Below are positions 22,236 through 34,514 of a stretch of 64,000 nucleotides of DNA, in pieces. The translations under genes and the position numbers were made by a program. How positions within the stretch are numbered: position 1 is the stretch's first letter; each line of letters begins with the position of its first letter. The notes beneath the pieces are model-generated. The model saw only the letters and a program-made list of their open reading frames with translations. It did no database searches and had not been told where the DNA came from. Source of the DNA: Aurelia coerulea (lineage: Eukaryota > Cnidaria > Scyphozoa > Semaeostomeae > Ulmaridae); NCBI GenBank assembly GCA_039566865.1, contig CM076949.1, positions 15,283,501-15,347,500 of the forward strand, written 5' to 3'.

Positions 22236-22672
22236 TTCAGGGAGCTTCAGAGCATAACTAAGCTGGTTTACAGTAAAATCCGTCCGTTCCTAACAAGTTC
22301 AGATTTAATTGAAAATGTATCTGTAATCACTGAATGCAATCTGCCCTCTGCTCGATAAGTGCCCTGTCATAACAATCCCAGCAGTCTCCGTGGACACTGC
22401 ACTGTCTTTGTTCCCCCCTTTGTTTGAGTTGTGTTTTTTATCACAAAAGAATATTGTTTATCTAAAAACTTTCCTGACGATTTCTTTTATCTACGTTTGA
22501 ATGAAAATGGCATAAAGCAACATTCCTGGTTGCGACAATTGTCTCTCAATGAACTGATAATTCCAGAAGAAAAATTGAAGATGGCGCATAGTTCGTATAT
22601 CATTAACTCCAGGGAGCGACGAAGGCGCGGGAAGGGAAACGGCCATTCAAGGTTTATTGTTGTTGTTGGAGA

Positions 22673-25528
22673 ATGGCGGTCGCACTAAAATTCGCTCTGA
22701 CAATCTTTGTTCTAACGTGTGTTAAAAAGCCATCGTTTGTGAATGCAAATTCGGTATGCTACTCTTTACATGGAGAAGAAGCGAAGGACATGCATATCTC
22801 TTGGTTAACTACTTCCCTCTGGGTTGACAGACAGGAAAGATGAATCCGCTTAGGCCGAGAGTCGCATGCAGGCCTAACGTTATTGCTGCTTCTATCTGGT
22901 GATATCGAGCTTTGCCCAGGACCATGTGTAAAATGCCTCACCTGGAGTAAGTCGATTCGTAAAAACCAGAGTCAAGAAAAGTGCCTCCACTGTGGCAATG
23001 TTTTTCACTTAAAATGCCTGGTTGACAAGATTGAATATGAATACGAAAAGATATTGTGTCGGTCATGCAAAGCGAAAGAAACGTTGGAGGGAGAGCCCGT
23101 TACTCATGGCAAAGAAAATATCTATCAAAATGTAGCCGATTTCCTGAAACCAAAGGGTCTGAAACTATTTCATCAAAATGTAAATGGCCTGATCAACAAA
23201 CTTGGAAATGTGAATATACTCCTCACGGAAACCAAAAGAAACATTGATATTCTTGGAATAACTGAAACTCACTTGCATGAAAACATAAAGGATGAAGAGC
23301 TTGAATTAGAGGGATACACGTTTGTGCGAAAGGATAGGGAGACGGGACCCAATGGTGGGGTGGGTTGTTATATTCGAGACGGTATAGACTGGCAAAGAAG
23401 AAAAGATCTTGAAAAGGATATTGAAGCAATATGGATTGAAATTTTTGTCCAAAAATCTAAGTCAATTCTTGTATGTTTTGTTTATAAGCCACCAGACACG
23501 TCAAAGTACCTCAATCCAGATTTTTTTGGCAAAATTTGATGACATACTTTCAACGGGCTTGTGCGAGAATAAAGAAACGATCCTCCGTGGGGACCTAAAT
23601 TCAGATTATTTAAGAAAAACAAAGACAAAGAAGTAAAGAAAATAATCAGGGAAAACGGCTTCGACCAGATTATCAAGAAACCTACTCGTGTTACCAAGGA
23701 TACAAAAACATTAATAGATATAATAGCAACATCCCATGAACAAAATGCATTAAAATCTATTGTTTATGGAAACTCACTAAGCGATCACGATCTTGTTGGT
23801 CTTATTATAAAGAAAAACAATAGAAAGTTTATTCCCAGAGTGATTTACAAAAGAAATTATGCTAACTACAACCTAGAAAATTTCAAAAAAGACCAACGAA
23901 ATCAGCCACGGACAAAAGCAGCAAGAGAAGACAATGTGAACAGTGGATGGAATACTTTTAAAAGTTTATTGAAAACAATGATCGATAAGCATGCTCCTTT
24001 AGCAAAGAAAAAGATACGAGGGCGTGATTGTCCCTGGCTTACAAACGAAATACGTAAAAAGGTAAACGAAAGAGACTTCTTGTTGAGGAAGGCGCGAAAA
24101 ACTGGAAACGAGAATGACTGGTCCACGTATCGCCGACTTAGAAACTCGGTCACACGCTCAATAAGACATAGTAAGGCTACTTATACCAAAACAATTTTGC
24201 AAGAAAATATCGATCGTCCAAAACAGTTTTGGGAAAAAATAAAACGGTGTTTTCCAACAAAGAGCATAAATAAACAAAACAGCAAAGTCTTTGAAATAAA
24301 CGGTAAACAGACATCAGATTTGAAAACAATTTCGAACGGGTTTTGCACATTTTTTGCCAATATTGGCAAAGCACTACAAAAAGCTATACCCTCATTGAGT
24401 GAAAACGTCTGGAAACATCATGACTGTGCGAATATGAAACAGACTGTGAATCCAAAAAGCTGCCGCTTTCACTTCCAACCAACAAACAGAAATGAAGTAT
24501 GGGCGATTCTAAAAAAGATCAAAAGAAAGAAAGCCCCTGGGCACGATGACATCCCAACATGTATGATCATAGATGGGGCAGATGAAATATCTGCACCCCT
24601 TTCAGAGCTGATAAACCGTTTTCTTGAGACGTCAGTTTTTCCTTCAGACGAAAGAATCGCCAAAGTAACTCCAATTTATAAGTCTGGTGAAAGATCTTCA
24701 ATGGATAACTACAGGCCCATATCAGTGCTTCCAGTCCTGTCAAAAGTCATTGACCGCGTAGTACATCAACAGCTTTATGACTATTTGGAAGAAAATAAAC
24801 TGCTTTCAAGACGACAATTTGGTTTCAGAAATAGGTCGTCCACTCAGCATGCAGTTACGCTTTTTTCAGATTCAATCAAGAAAAATATGGACAAGAGCCT
24901 CATGACTGGTGCACCTTTAATTGATTTAAGCAAGGCATTCGATACTTTGGATCATGCACGACTTCTGTCCAAATTATCGATTTATGGCATCAAAGACAGA
25001 GAAATGTCATGGTTTAGTAGTTATTTGTTTAACAGAAAGCAATTTGTTGTACACGATGGACAAAGCTCTGAAATGCAACCAATATTTTGTGGGGTTCCGC
25101 AAGGATCTATCCTTGGTCCATTGATGTTTATATTACTAATAAATGACATCGAGACAAATCTAAAATTATGCAATATAATTCTCTATGCTGATGACACTGT
25201 TTTGTTCTATGCCGGAAAGACAAGTACTGAAATTGAAAATGTCTTGAGCAGTGAATTAGAACAGATTGCTTGCTGGTTCAATGAAAATAACCTAGTTATA
25301 AATCTGAAGAAATCAAAAACAGAGTGCGTTCTTTGCGGGATACATAAAAAACATCTAAATCGACCCCATTTGAAGTCAAGCTGAATGGATTGAAAATTGC
25401 TGAATCAGCAGCCTATAAATATTTAGGGGTCATAATAAATAAAAGCCTGACGTATGCAGAAAACATCGAAAAAACTCTTAAAAAGGTAAGCTCGGGAGTC
25501 AAATTATTGTCCACGATAAGACCGAACC
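22673..25528 (+). pseudogene. Near-complete CR1-type LINE ORF: signal-like N-terminus, 2A-like motif, PHD-like finger, endonuclease, RT
   Basis: From the ATG at 22,673 (MAVALKFALTIFVL, hydrophobic, signal-peptide-like) the frame meets a TGA at 22,841-22,843, then continues to LLLLLSGDIELCPGP, a 2A-like motif with Cys in place of the usual Asn. A C-x2-C...H-x2-C...C-x2-C PHD-like finger follows (22,920-23,075). The apurinic-type endonuclease runs from about 23,155 (FHQNVNGL, ITETHL, GGVGCYI, RGDLNSD, SDHDLV) to 23,800, with frameshifts near 23,520 (T-run) and 23,605. The RT spans 24,510-25,384: KKAPGHDDI, YRPISVLP, LIDLSKAFDTLDH, GVPQGSILGPLMF, YADD. A frameshift near 25,370 precedes the truncated C-terminus, cut at 25,528 by another repeat. 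Three frameshifts and one stop make it inactive, but it is the most complete LINE here. Confidence 0.9.
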
Positions 25529-26112
25529 GCAGCATCACTGAAGGTAGAAGGACCCCCTCTACACAGCTACAGATGCAAAGATGCAAACGTCGTAGGTGAA
25601 GTTCAGAGGAGAGGTGCAGAATCCCAGCAAACAATGGCGCCATTGACTGGGGGAAGGCACATGATCACACTGAACCAAAACATCTTCATGAATATGATTC
25701 TGCACAGAGGTTATCTTCGTGACTGCTTGTCTCAAATTAGATGCCCGCGAATAGAAACGTTCTGCAGAGTTCTGCATAAGTAATTTTGCTTTATCGTAAA
25801 TCTCACATGACATCTGTAGTTTCATGCACGAACTAAGCAAGCCAAGCTAGGAGTAATGACTTTTGATTTTTTGCTTATCATCCTCGTTTAACATAAAGAT
25901 CAAAACATTGCTTTTCAGGTGATTCTTGTCCTTATACAAGGCGCTTGATTTTCTATTCAAGGAGACTTTAGCAGCAACACTCATCTCTCTGACTGTAGCT
26001 AAAAACAGCATCAACGATCATTTGGGGGTAATGAAAAAATCAATATTCAGATTTTATGCTTGCTTAGCACTGGACGGACTTTTTGATCATCCAAAAGGAT
26101 CTTATGTATACG
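25529..26112 (-). repeat. Dispersed repeat, inverted relative to 40,868-41,345
   Basis: Reading in reverse complement it matches 40,868-41,345 over several hundred bases, e.g. GATCATGTGCCTTCCCCCAG, CATGAAGATGTTTT, ATCAAGCGCCTTGTAT and GGATGATCAAAAAGTCCGTC-like blocks in order. A left-side stretch absent from the other copy accounts for the length difference. Open frames inside are not conserved between copies, so it is probably a non-coding element. It truncates the LINE at 25,528. Confidence 0.7.
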
Positions 26113-26660
26113 GGAGGTTTGATCGAGTGCCGTTAGAGCTTCTATCAATATTGGGCACATTTGAAAATTCTATAAAATGTATCAAAATATCGTTCGATTC
26201 TGATGCTTTTCAGAATAGCTAAAAGGTCTATGGGGGGTCGATCGCACCCCTTGCCCCCCCCCCCAAATGCTGCCACTGACAGGCAATTGCATTATGGACA
26301 ACATTCTGAGCTGCACTCACTTAACTATATTAACAGCTACCGTAGTTTCTTAATTAATCAGAAGCTAAGACAGGCAAAGGAAATTTCAGACATGCTTTGC
26401 TAGATTGATGTGTTGAAAATGCAAAAATCTCATTTAGGTTTACATGAAACTTATCTGGGGGTAAAGGGAGGTTATAGAAGGGGGTTTTTAGAAGGCAAAA
26501 AAGGAAGACATTCATTTTTTGTCATTGTTTATTTGGACAATGCTTGTTTTTCAAAAGAATTGTTTACCAGTTTGGAAACGATATTTGTTTGCGCAAAATT
26601 GTTTTCAATTAACGTTGTTTACTCAAAATCGGACAAAAGGTATTTGTGGCTATTACTAAA

Positions 26661-26740
26661 TAGGGAACGGAGAACCGGGGAATTGGGGAATTGGGGAATT
26701 GGGGAATTGGGGAATCGGGGAATCGGGGAATATGGAAACG
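26661..26740 (+). repeat. Tandem (GGGGAATT/C)n array
   Basis: Reads TAGGGAACGG, then about eight units of GGGGAATT or GGGGAATC, then ATATGGAAAC. A shorter version, AATATGGAAAC preceded by two or three GGGGAATC units, lies at 30,201-30,233, and an inverted one at 34,891-34,951. The shared edges show that these are ends of one repeat family rather than independent microsatellites. Confidence 0.85.
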
Positions 26741-26992
26741 GTAAGAGATATCAGTATGGAGTTTGTGGTATCTTCAACAACTACTTTATACAAGTCTGCT
26801 GCATAAAAATCAAGAAAATTCCCCATGGGATCTAGCTAGAATACTGAATCAAAGGTGCAATTTGTGAAAAATTACTAAAATGGGGAATATGGAAACGAGA
26901 AGTTTTTCGGAGGAAAGAAGCATATCAGTCGATAGCTCTTGGCCTCCAAGTTTCAAAATTTCAACAACCTAACTCGTATTTTCAACATATTA

Positions 26993-27487
26993 GCAGAGGA
27001 AAATACTAGGAATCCGTGACCAATTTCAGCAGACCTTGTTTTGAAAGTGTTTTCTATATCAGAAAAATGTGCTGAACAAAATGGGCTTGGGGACCCTCTC
27101 AAAAATTTGACCGTTTTTGGCCAGGGGGTAATGTCTGAAATGGGCCTAATTTTCTCAAAACATCAGCATAATAATCGACTCTAGACTGTAAAAAAGCACA
27201 AAATTGATAAGAAATGAAGCAATCCAAGGGCCAACACCTATGAGATATCATCCCTTTGCCAAAATACCCTTTTAATGGCATTTTGACACAAATGACACGG
27301 GGGTGTTATACCTCAACATCCATTATTTCAATTATCATTGTTATGTTGCACTAACCTATACTATGGCAATTAGATACCGTTTAAATATGTCGTTTTACAC
27401 CCTGAAAATGAGGGACTAAAAGTCTGGACCTTAAAATCTAGCCAATTGCTATTTTTAGAAACTTTGGAGCTCTGACCCATTCCCCTT
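26993..27487 (+). repeat. Left arm of a 3.2-kb inverted repeat (about 495-bp arms)
   Basis: Its reverse complement matches 29,670-30,163 nearly throughout, e.g. GAGGAAAATACTAGGAATCC, TGACCGTTTTTGGCCAGGGG, CGACTCTAGACTGTAAAAAA and GACACGGGGGTGTTATACC. The two arms are symmetric about position 28,578. No long coding frame is conserved in both arms. Confidence 0.85.
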
Positions 27488-27989
27488 CGAAGAGTTTCTC
27501 GCTTTATGGGGTACTTGTAAAGATAAATTCATAATGGATAGATAGAATAATATCGCCCATTATTACCAATCGTTTATCAGCGCGACTTCTCTGAAGTATT
27601 GAAGGTCATAGGCATCAATCAAATTGCCAAAATTGCATTAAGCCTGGTACACGGTAGGTATTTTTGCAATCACTTGAGTCACTGTGGTCGTTAGACCAAC
27701 TATTCAAAAGACTCCAAAGACTTGTGAACGACAAAAGTCCGTCACTGGGGTCGGTAGGGTTGTTGAGGAGTTTGTTTGCCATTTATATACAGTTGTTTGT
27801 GTGTCTTGGGTCATTTTGAATGATTGTTCCAGCAATTTCAACGACTTCAGAGATCTAATGCGAACCAGGCTTTACAGTACTTTACTTATGCCACTGTATT
27901 CAATTTGGAAACGTTTCATCGTTATAGCGCTGTTGCAGATGAGGATGAAATCATTACTGGTTGCCAGAGCATGTATAAAACATCCCACT

Positions 27990-28382
27990 TCAAGCAAATC
28001 TGCCAATAAAATCACCGCTTTCTAGCCCCTTGATACAAAATTGGTTGTTTGACGCAAGTGTTACGTTAACTCTCACGAAAGTTGAAATGGATGCTGAATT
28101 ACTGCAGTTCCTAAATATTTGATAAATCGGTTGGTAGCATGTTCCTACAGAGTACTTTTTATTATATGTACAGAGACGTATCTTATTTAGGGCATGAGCT
28201 GCATTCATCTGGTCGAAGAATATTGATCTTTGTTAAAATATCAATAGAATCACTACGAATAAGATGCAGCAATAAGACTTTCAGTGATTATGCATCGCAC
28301 ATGATTCTTAGTGACTTCTGGCAGAGACAGCAAATGCTTAAAATATTAAGTACATATTTTGAAGCTAAATAATTCGCTTACC
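27990..28382 (-). pseudogene. Spliced 5' gene end, copy 2 (unidentified gene)
   Basis: The layout is the same as at 15,229-15,682: an exon ending GAGTCATTG at 28,382 followed by GTAAGC, an acceptor TTATTCGTAG before 28,252, and an ATG at 28,208 opening 72 codons to 27,990. Residues ISTFVRV align with ISIFVRV of copy 1, and similarity extends to CAACCAGTAA downstream. It lies between the arms of the inverted repeat at 26,993-30,163. Possibly carried by that element, or a relic the element surrounded. Confidence 0.4.
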
Positions 28383-29669
28383 AATGACTCAGTGGCTTCG
28401 TTTGCGATTTAACCTGCAGCAAATTTACATATGAAACTACAAGTCTCGGACAAATCACGTTCTTCCTTCCATATTTTTCTCTTGACGCACTTTCTGCTTG
28501 AGACAAAGCTAAATTTTGTGACACGCTGCGTTATCTGCCCTTTTCTTCTGTTTCGGATCTCATCTGTTACCAGTGTCAAACAAAAAGTTAGCATATGGCT
28601 CAGTTCCCCAACACGATTTATAAGTCTATAAATCTAAGCAATCTGTAAGGAACTTGATTATTCTTAGGGACATCCAACCAACCTTGAGCCCAAGCTTCTG
28701 ATAAAGAGTGCGTATTTCACTTTTGGTGTCTACCTTATGCACACGGTATGGTAGCCTTACCATTACCATTGGAAGCTTTGATGTGGCCAGTGTCATGCGA
28801 ACACAATCAGCGAATAATGAACTTTCAAATAAGAGAATGCCCTTGAAGTGCTCTGCCCATATGTTTAGGATTCTTCCTAAGGTCCCGACTTTGTACCATT
28901 GACTAATCTGCTCCTTTCATTTATCGATCAATCTGGTATGGTACGATATTCCAGTAAACATGCTACATCTTGTTGCTTTGCTGAGAAATCTCCTTCAAAT
29001 ATTTTAAAAGTTTTCCAACTATTCTAAGACGAATCCATGAACAAGAGCGGCTGCATAGAAGTTGAGGTGAGGGAAGACTTCAGAACATTTTGAAAAATTG
29101 TATTGAAAATTTATTTATTGAAAATGAAAAATTGAAAAATTGGGTGAAAGAAACTTACTTATCGTGGTAAAAAGAAACTTGCGCAACTTTCAGCCTTTTT
29201 TTTTATATGATTTGTCTTCTCTAAAAGGTTAATATTGCTTTCTTCGTTGCGGAGAAAGTAATTTCAAATCTTAAATAAAGGAAGCTTGAAAGCGCAATTC
29301 TTGATCGATTGGTGGATTTTAATAAGTTTGATTACAGGAGAGGTACTCAGAGGTGGAAATTGAGGGGGTTTGTGGGGGCAACTGCCCTCAATTCTCACGA
29401 AAAGGTCTGGAAAGTTAGCAAAACAATGGATTGATTAGAAATTCAACGCTTGAATCAGACAATTTGACCAGTTTCTCAACGTTTACCTCCCACTTAAAAA
29501 CAAAATTTCCGCAACTGGCTGCAGTTGATTCAATACAAATTATGGTGCAGAAGAGTTTTCCGTGCTCACCATAGCAGAAAGCAGATTCACCCTAAATTTA
29601 GTAACATCTGCAGTAACAAAGCACTTATGGCGAATTCTTGTCAGTTTGGTCCAACATGATATTCTCTAA

Positions 29670-30163
29670 GGGACTGGGTGAGAGTTCCCAAGTTTCTGAA
29701 AGTAGCATTTAGCTAGATTTTAAAATCCAGACATAAAGTCCGTCCTTTTCAGGGTGTAAAACAATGTATTTCAACGGCATTTAATGGTCATGGTACAGGT
29801 TAGTTCAACATAACAATGATAATTGAAATAGTGGATGTTGGGGTATAACACCCCCGTGTCATTTGTGTCAAAATGCCATTAAAAGGGTATTTGGGCCAAG
29901 GGATGATATCTCATAGGTGTTGGTCCTTGGATTGCTTTATTTCATATCAATTTTGTGCTTTTTTACAGTCTAGAGTCGATTATTATGCTGATGTTTTGAG
30001 AAAATTAGGCCCATTTCAGACATTACCCCCTGGCCAAAAACGGTCAAATTTTTTAGAGGGTCCCCCAAGCCCATTTTTTTCAGCACATTTTTCTGATGTA
30101 GAAAACACCTTCAAAACAAGGTCTGCTGAAATTGGTCACGGATTCCTAGTATTTTCCTCTACT
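29670..30163 (-). repeat. Right arm of the 3.2-kb inverted repeat
   Basis: Mirror of 26,993-27,487, with differences mainly single bases and small indels. It is followed immediately by a GGGGAATC array (30,201-30,233) that begins a second inverted-repeat pair. The 28,400-29,670 interior holds no gene I can support; a TGGAAATTGAGGGGG block near 29,355 resembles a hAT-MITE end. Confidence 0.85.
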
Positions 30164-30200
30164 ATATACTCCGCAATCTAGCAAATAGAAAATTACTAAT

Positions 30201-30609
30201 ATGGGGAATCGGGGAATCGGGGAATATGGAAACTAAATAAGCTATGAGAATATTTCAAACGGCAGCATACAGTCATCCTTAGAATTAAGTCAATTTTTAA
30301 ACATTGTGGTTTTATCTTGGATAGTTTAGCCATAGCAGAGCTCTGAAGTTCGAATTTTTCGTCATTTTACGAACATGAAGCCATTCAATTTATGTCTGCG
30401 CGACACGACTTGGTGTCAAGTCCTCACGCAGCTTTGTTCAGAGCGTTAATGGCATCTCTCGTGGGCCATGTCGATTGTCGAACAATGTTAAGGCTATAGA
30501 AAACGTCCTTTGTCCATGGCTATTGAAATCGAAGTGTTCCTATTGTACATTCGTCCAAGCCTGTTGGGGCAGTTGCCTCGTCAATTTTCACGGGGGCTAC
30601 ATCGAACCT
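30201..30609 (+). repeat. Left arm of a 4.75-kb inverted repeat, starting with GGGGAATC units
   Basis: Matches the reverse complement of 34,515-34,951 over about 400 bp: GGGGAATCGGGG, CTTGGATAGTTTAGCCATAG, CGTGGGCCATGTCGATTGTCG with minor changes, and CGGGGGCTACATCGAA. The outer end is the array; the inner end is next to a foldback element. Confidence 0.85.
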
Positions 30610-30612
30610 ATA

Positions 30613-31248
30613 ATAAACCTTTTTACTTCTCAAAAAAAAGGTTTGGATCAAGCGTCAAAATCTGGTAAAGTTTGGGAAGGAAAACGAAAGAACGACCCCC
30701 GTTCTCAGTGGATGCACTGCTAGCTGTGGTATGAAGTTGCTTCGGATCTGAAAACTTTTCAGAGGGTTTGTTATCGACTACTTTGTGCAAAGTGAGTTAG
30801 TCAGGGTTTAGTTTATACACAGGCAAGTGTTATTGGTCTTTCTGTATTGTTTCTCGTTATAATCATTCATTTTTAGCTGACTTGTCATTTATTTGAATAA
30901 CGACGGTTGAAACGCAAACTTCGATTCGCAAAGTCGCAAAATGAAACCCTTGTAATGCTCGCACTGTTACACAACAAAATCAGCTAACGACAAATGAAAA
31001 TAACGAGAAAGAAGGCCAGAAGGCAAATAAACTTACTAGTGTTTAAACTGAACGAGTCCTAAGTCCATCTGAGCAAAGTTATCGTTGCTTAACTCTCTGA
31101 AATGTGTTCTGAGATCCGAAGGAACTTCTTGCCGCAGCTAGCAGATATCTATCAAACACGGAGGTAGTGTTTCCATTTCCGTTGCCAAAATTTACCAGAT
31201 TTTGACGCTCGATCCAAACCTCTTTTTTAAGAAGTAAAAAGGTCTATT
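30613..31248. mobile_element. Foldback element, about 195-bp inverted arms
   Basis: Starts AATAAACCTTTTTACTTCT and ends GAAGTAAAAAGGTCTATT. The arms (30,613-30,810 and about 31,055-31,248) match through CCAGATTTTGACGC, TCGGATCC-like and TTCAGAG blocks, leaving a loop of about 245 bp. The AATARACCTTTT terminus is shared with the inverted-repeat pair at 3,133/5,961. No coding frame. Likely a MITE or foldback transposon. Confidence 0.75.
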
Positions 31249-31249
31249 G

Positions 31250-32250
31250 TTAATGTGTTTTGACATGATATAAGGGACAGTGCAATTCAAAATTTATCAT
31301 ATCATGCGGTCGGCGGTGAAAAAAGTCACGTAACTAAATCTGCTGATCCCGTAAAAATTTTTCGAAAGAACTAACGGCCCCGTCACCCCTCTTTTGAAAA
31401 GCATACCATTTCCCGCGTCCTTAGGCATGAAATGTTGTTGTTTTAAAGTTTCATAGCAAGATACTTCAATGATACCAACAGCTACAGGCCTTCTCTGCGT
31501 TAACAACAGTCCTCTTACCTGAGAAATATTGGGAAGATCTTTTGAGCACTTCAAACCTTGCCCTCATGTTGCATAAGCTCATAAAGAAGTTACTGCCCGT
31601 ACACAATTAAATTACCCAATAAAAAGTGTTTATACCGTTCTGTGCATGTTTAAAAAAGTAGTGGCCATGTTGCGCTTTGCACCGGCCATGTAATGGCATA
31701 AATTTGGCACTGTCCCTAACGAGGGGCGTACCACTTTGTAAAAGTCTCGTACACCTTCGGCAAAACTCCTTTTGTTTGCAAGAAAAATCCGCAAAAAACC
31801 CTAAAATCCTATTGGTTAAAAAATATTGTACGCCTTTTCGGAAGAGTGAAACACCCCTCTGCGCGATGGAAAGTGCATTTAAAAATTCATGCATTTAAAA
31901 AACTAGAAGAAAATAAGAAACTTTTGGTAAGAAAATTTCATGTTGAATCAAGAGCCTTGTACTACTGTGCAGCCTGGATCCGAGTTAAAGATTGCGTGAA
32001 CTAAAGGATGCAGTCCATACATCCATAGTACCATAGCCTGGTTCTTGATTCAACCATGGAATCTTCGTACTTTAGTACCAAACGTTTCTCAATTTGTTTC
32101 CTAAATTTAAATGCATGAATTTCTAAATGCACTTTCAATCTCTTTTCTTAAAAGTATAGGGTTTTAGGTTTTAATGTTCTAGCCAAATTGAAGCAATGGT
32201 TTCAGAAAACTTGATTTAAAGGCATATACTTGACTATAGGCACTATAAGC
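31250..32250. other. No gene seen; short inverted duplication
   Basis: No domain-bearing frame. ATGCATTTAAAAA-like blocks near 31,870-31,905 and TTTAAATGCATGAATTTC near 32,105 form a local inverted repeat. Otherwise unassigned. Confidence 0.4.
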
Positions 32251-32254
32251 ACTA

Positions 32255-34471
32255 TAAACACTTTCGAGAAGATATATTTCGACAGGACCTTCAGACTGAA
32301 TTCGCTAATCTTGAAGTACAACATTTGACCTACGGGTCCTTTCAGGATACGTTTCAACGTGTTCTAGATAAACATGCACCAATGAAAGAGACGTACATTC
32401 GTGCTAATGACAGTCCCTTTATGAACCGAACTCTTCACAAGGCCTTCATGATACGCACAAGGCTTAAAAATAGATACAATAACAATAAAACAGCTGATAA
32501 CTGGGATGCTTTCCGTTGACAGCGTAATATTTGCGTTAAATTATCACGTCAGGCAAAAGATATTTCTATAATCAATTGATATTTCAGAAATTACAGACAA
32601 ACAAAAATTTTGGAAGACTGTCAAACCTTCTATTTCGGATAAAAGCTCTTCAAAATCGAGAATAACGTTGATCGAAGAAGGGAAAATTGTATCGAACGAG
32701 TCTGAAGTAGCTGAAACTTTTAATAATCTTTTTGTTACAATCACTGAATCTCTTAGAATCATCGAAAATGAAAATACTATTCTTAATCCTGAAGGTATTA
32801 GCGATGCTATCGACCAAATATTATTTACGTTCTCAAGGCATCCAAGTATTCAAAACATTCGTTCCTTGAATGGGAACACTGGTTCTTTCCCTTTTGAAAA
32901 GGTATCAGTTGACAATACGAAAAATGAAATTGATGAACTAAACCCCTCGAAGTCAACTACTTTCAAGAGTATCCCTCCAAAGCTGTTGAAAGATGAGTCC
33001 GATCTTGTCTCTACACCTTTACAAATCATATTTAATAACTCAGTAGACCTTTCCTGGTGAACTGAAGTTAGCTGATATATCTTCTCTTTCTAAAAAAGAA
33101 GTCAACTCTTTCAAGGGCAATTACAGACCTATTAGTGTTCTACCGACAGTGTCAAAGGTGTTTGAAAGGCTACTCAGATTTCTGCAAACATGTCTCCGTA
33201 TTTATCATGGCTGCTTTGTGGTTTTCGCAAGGGCTACAATGCCCAACATACATTGATGCGGGCAATTGAAAAGTGGAAAACTTGCCTGGACAACGGTGGG
33301 AAAATAGGAGTTATCTTCGTGGACCTTTCAAAGGCCTTTGACTGTATTCGACATGACTTACTCATTGCTAAGTTACATGCCTACGGTTTTAGCCGTAAAG
33401 CTTTATGGCTTGTTTACAGCTATTTGGAAAATCCGCAACAACGAGTAAAAATCAATGGATCTTTCAGCACCTATAAACATCTAAGGTTTGGTGTTCCTCA
33501 AGGATCCGTCCTTGTTCCTCTATTTTTCAATATCTATATCAATGATCTTCTGTTATCGATTCAAGAAACAGATATATGTAACTATGTGGATGATACAACC
33601 ATCGATACATGGGATATGCGTCTCGAAAATGTAATCTCTAGGCTAGAAAATGATTCAAAAATCATAATCGAGTGGTTTAGAAACAATTACATGAAGCTGA
33701 ACGAAGACAAATGCCATTTTATGACATTTGGTGAAAGAACAAATCAAGAGGTCAGCATAAATATAGGCAACTTTGCCGTTAATAGTTCAAAGGAGCAGTA
33801 GCTGTTAGGAGTTTTAATTGACGCAAATCTTAGCTTTGAAAAGCAAATAAGTAATATTTGTGAAAAGGCTGGTAACAAACTGTTTGCTTTGTCACGGATG
33901 TCTGCATATCTAGGAACTATTTAAATTGAGACTTTTGATGAGAGCATTTGTGACTAGCCAATTCCAATACTGTCCGTTGGTTTGGATGTTTCATAGCAGA
34001 AAGATGAATAAAAAAATCAATAGGCTGCACGAGAGAGCCCTGAGGATAGCATATAAAGACTATAGTTCTAGTTTCGCAACTTTGCTGGAAAAAGATAGAT
34101 CTGTGACAATCCATGGGGAAAATATGCAGTTGCTTATGACTTAAATGTTCAAAACAATAAATAATCTGAACTCCACATTTATGAATGAGATCTTTCCTCA
34201 AAGAAGTGCAGCCTATAATTTGAGAAATATAAGTACATTCATGGTTCCAAAGGTACATACTGTTAACCATGGTAATAAAACGGACCAATATAGAGGGCAG
34301 CGTATTTGGCAGTCCCTTCCACAAGAAATCAAAGATTCAAACTCTGTGCAACAATTCAAGAATAGAATAAAATTTTGGAAAAATTTAGATTGTGACTGCA
34401 GACCATTCATACCAGGGCTCGGCTTTTTATACGGTAGTTTAATACATACCGTATTAATACATTTAATATAA
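32255..34471 (+). pseudogene. Degenerate CR1/L2-like LINE (linker, RT and C-terminus)
   Basis: Successive frames carry the endonuclease-RT linker (32,325-32,516, TGA, then 32,668-33,060 with DELNPSKSTTFKSIPPKLL), RT fingers and palm (33,190-33,798: FVDLSKAFDCIRH, GVPQGSVLVPLFFNIY, NYVDDTT), and the C-terminal region (33,926-34,140 NRLHERALRIAYKDY; 34,145-34,420 NHGNKTDQYRGQRIW, LDCDCR). The GP of motif B is VP, and the catalytic YADD reads YVDD. There are stops at 32,517, 33,799 and 34,142 and at least two frameshifts. It is related to the copy at 11,838-13,182 and lies between the arms of the 4.75-kb inverted repeat. Confidence 0.9.
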
Positions 34472-34514
34472 TACTAATAATACTTATACAACTTCAAAAT
34501 ACATTAAAAACGTT

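Noticed and set aside
26600..26835. Open frame with repeated GELGNWGIGELGN-type peptide
   Set aside because: Produced by the (GGGGAATT)n array; composition is dictated by the repeat.
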